Under the pieces are notes generated by a model, which searched no databases, was not told the origin of the DNA, and was given only the letters and a program-made list of their open reading frames with translations. The position numbers and the translations under genes were made by a program. From Tetrahymena thermophila SB210 (Eukaryota > Ciliophora > Oligohymenophorea > Hymenostomatida > Tetrahymenidae), in contig NW_002476433.1 of the NCBI RefSeq assembly GCF_000189635.1, forward strand, positions 496,001-560,000: a stretch of DNA of 64,000 nt. Reading direction: 5' to 3'. Positions within the stretch are counted from its first letter, which is position 1. Each line of letters begins with the position of its first letter. Positions 61,707 to 64,000 of the stretch are shown one piece after another.

Positions 61707-63146
61707 TCAAAAACCAGATTGTTATAAGGAAATTATTGTGCTAACAAGCCCAGAAATGCCTCCTAGTAAACCAAAAATAAGACAGAAAATGCTAAGAACA
61801 TAGATCCAATTACTTTTATTCAATAAAATTATACTTGGTTTTTCACAGCTTTCGCCCTTTTCACAATCTTGAACCTAATTTGAATTCAATATTCTGTCTT
61901 AGATTTTTCTGGCTTTGTGGTAAAGGAAAATAGGACATGCATATGTCAAAATTGTACAAAAGACACAACCCATAATGTTAAAAACAGCGTTAATTTGAGT
62001 GACATACAGACCTAGAAAAGCGAACGAGAAAAAAAGTACAGACCTTACAAAAAATTCTTAGAAGAAAGTCATACATTTTGTTGCATTTTTTAATACGTAT
62101 TTATTTATAGTTTTATCAAAGAATTTCACCACACAAAAAACATAAAGTAAAATGCTGGCTAATTCTGCTAAGCTGTATAAGAATGCTAATCCTGTACCTA
62201 CACCATCCATAGAGCCAATATTGTTAAAAATGACAGCTTCAGTGTCTTCTCCAAAAGCAACATATCCCAATAAACCAACAAGGATGCCCATAATTGTGAA
62301 AATTGTCAAATAATATTGCAAGACCTTATCGAATTGGTTTTTATTTTTCATAGAAGCATGAATTTCAGTGTAAACACCATTTATGTCATAAGCAAAAGAA
62401 AAAACTCCAAATTATAAAGGTAATTATGAGAAATTGAATTGAGTTAACTTAGGAAAGTTTACATTCGTTGTACCAATAATGTAACTTGACTTGCCAACTA
62501 TGAATACTAAAGTGATTATATTTGCAGCCAAAGCAATATATGTTAATAAATAGAGCCTGTCAATTCTTTTATACATGGAAAAAGGAAGATATATGGCATA
62601 CATGATGGCCATAGTAACCATGTGATTTGGAATAGTGTCTTCTGTTGATTAGTAGATAAATATGGCGTATCCGAAGCAAGTAGAATAGGAATAAATATAT
62701 GTACATACTTATATGAAAATTTTGAATCCTTTCCCAAATAATTTTCCACCAGCTTCATCCAAAGTGAGATGCTTATTTGTTGGATCTTTAGTGTCAGTAC
62801 TTTCTTAAAATCTAATTATTTAACTGATAAGTGACCAGCAAAAGTAGCAAACAATAGCACATAACACCATGAATATGGAACTCAATGTGATACCGCAAGC
62901 TTGGAATGTGCTAGGGAGGAAGAGTACTCCAGAACCTATTCCACTTTTTAGGGTTTATGCTGTAGCTACAAAGACAGTACTCTTTGGTTCTTCTTCAATT
63001 TTAATGTCATCATCTGAAGAAGCAGGATAAATCAATCCTTCAGACTAAATTAAACTAATCTTTGCTTCTTAAATTAATGGTTGAAGGCTCATTTGTTGCT
63101 CACCCTCAATTATGGACTATTTCTATTCTAAATTACTAATGGACAT
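61707..63146 (-). CDS. Amino acid/auxin permease family transporter, paralogue 2
   Basis: Intact single-exon ORF of 479 residues, closely related to 53915-55408 along the whole membrane domain: TLKSGIGSGVLFLPSTFQAC at helix 1, FQESTDTKDPTNKHLTLDEA in the following loop, PLQFGVFSFAYDINGVYTEI, and GILVGLLGYVAFGEDTEAVI. The cytoplasmic N-terminal 60 residues and the loop before the last helix (here Cys/Glu-rich, CEKGESCEK) differ most, so the two copies may differ in regulation or location rather than in transport mechanism. The start at 63146 gives an acidic, Gln-rich N-terminus comparable with paralogue 1. Confidence 0.92.
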
Positions 63147-64000
63147 TTTTAATGTTTGTAAAGCATAAAGATTGAATAGTATTTGCTGATCTTTTAATAA
63201 ACAAGCAGCTTTTATTATTTTTTATTTTTTAGAATTAATTTCACAAAAATTAGTTATAATCTTACAGAAATAATTTATTTATTTATTTCAACTACATAAT
63301 AAGTTGAAGGAATTAGTTGCATACGTGATATCTATCTATCGTTTTTAAATTTGTGGATCCAAATATAAAAATTGTTTGTTACCCAAATACTCACAATCGA
63401 TCTTAAGAATACAAATCTGATAAAATTTTCGGAAAATTTCACAATTAAATAAATTAGAAGAATTGATTGCTTGAAAATTTACTCAATTATTTATTTTAAT
63501 TATTTTCTATTTCCACAAATACACTTTTTATTCAAGTCAGTCACAATTACTTCATCATTTCTTTATTTCTTTTAAGCATTATTTTTCTTAATTACTATAT
63601 TAATAGCTAATATGAAATTATTGGTAAGAGCGGTAATCAGCTATATTCATGTACTTTAACATATTTTTAAGGCATTCAATGAGTTTTTGTAATTTTCTTC
63701 TAAACAAATAACCAAAGTATAACTGAGAGTTTAATCTTTTCCATTGACAATTGCTTTAAAAATTTAAATATCATACTTATTCTTTTTTCACTTCTTAAAA
63801 TATTTAATTTTAACCAGAATTTATTAATAAAAAATAAAAATTAAATAAAAAAATTAATAATTAAAGGTGGAGAAAGACATTTTTTTTTTATGGAAGTAGA
63901 AAAATATTGATCAATAATTATTTGAAGACTCGTTTACACTAAATTATAATAACTCCAATTTTGGAAATTAGCTAAAATACGTCAATCACTTTTAAATTAC
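63147..64000. other. Upstream flank of transporter paralogue 2, no gene seen
   Basis: About 850 nt of AT-rich sequence to the window edge. It should hold the promoter of the transporter. Nothing else recognised. Confidence 0.5.

Overview
The window reads as nuclear DNA of a ciliate, most likely Tetrahymena or a close hymenostome. Base composition is extremely AT-rich. Every convincing protein is open only if TAA and TAG are read as glutamine and TGA is the sole stop (ciliate nuclear code). Most introns are AT-rich GT-AG introns of about 35-250 nt. Under the standard code nearly all of these genes look like scraps of 60-150 codons. No rRNA, tRNA, CRISPR array, telomere repeat or bacterial-type element was seen.

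Left part (1-28 kb): a partial NACHT-type NTPase gene (minus), then two copies of a 7-kb block, each holding a kinesin gene and an upstream Q/N-rich protein gene (3.56-10.5 kb and 16.7-23.8 kb, both minus). Between them lie a divergent glutathione S-transferase (GST) pair and two poorly resolved genes (about 14.2-16.6 kb). A ciliate-type two-pass membrane protein gene follows at 25.9-28.1 kb.

Middle (28.5-40.3 kb): an array of head-to-head GST pairs. With the pair at 11-13.9 kb there are five units. Each has a minus-strand GST ('type a', four intact and one truncated) and a plus-strand GST ('type b', one intact and four broken), joined by a homologous spacer of about 1.1 kb. This is a recently active birth-and-death gene family.

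Right part (41.7-64 kb): mostly single-copy housekeeping genes in alternating orientation. They are a TauD/TfdA dioxygenase and an aldehyde dehydrogenase head to head, TIM22, proteasome assembly chaperone PSMG4, queuine tRNA-ribosyltransferase accessory subunit QTRT2, a Qb-type SNARE, two tandem amino-acid transporter paralogues, and between the latter a strongly diverged ubiquitin dimer. A perfect 66-bp inverted repeat with a 2-nt loop lies at 61.3 kb.

The window is dominated by local duplication (kinesin blocks, GST pairs, transporters, spacer repeats). For most multi-exon genes the spliced exon lengths add to exact multiples of three, which supports those models. The 14.2-15.5 kb region, the 5' end of the second kinesin and the 3' end of the first Q/N-rich gene remain uncertain. 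All functional calls come from reading the translations by eye; no database search was run.
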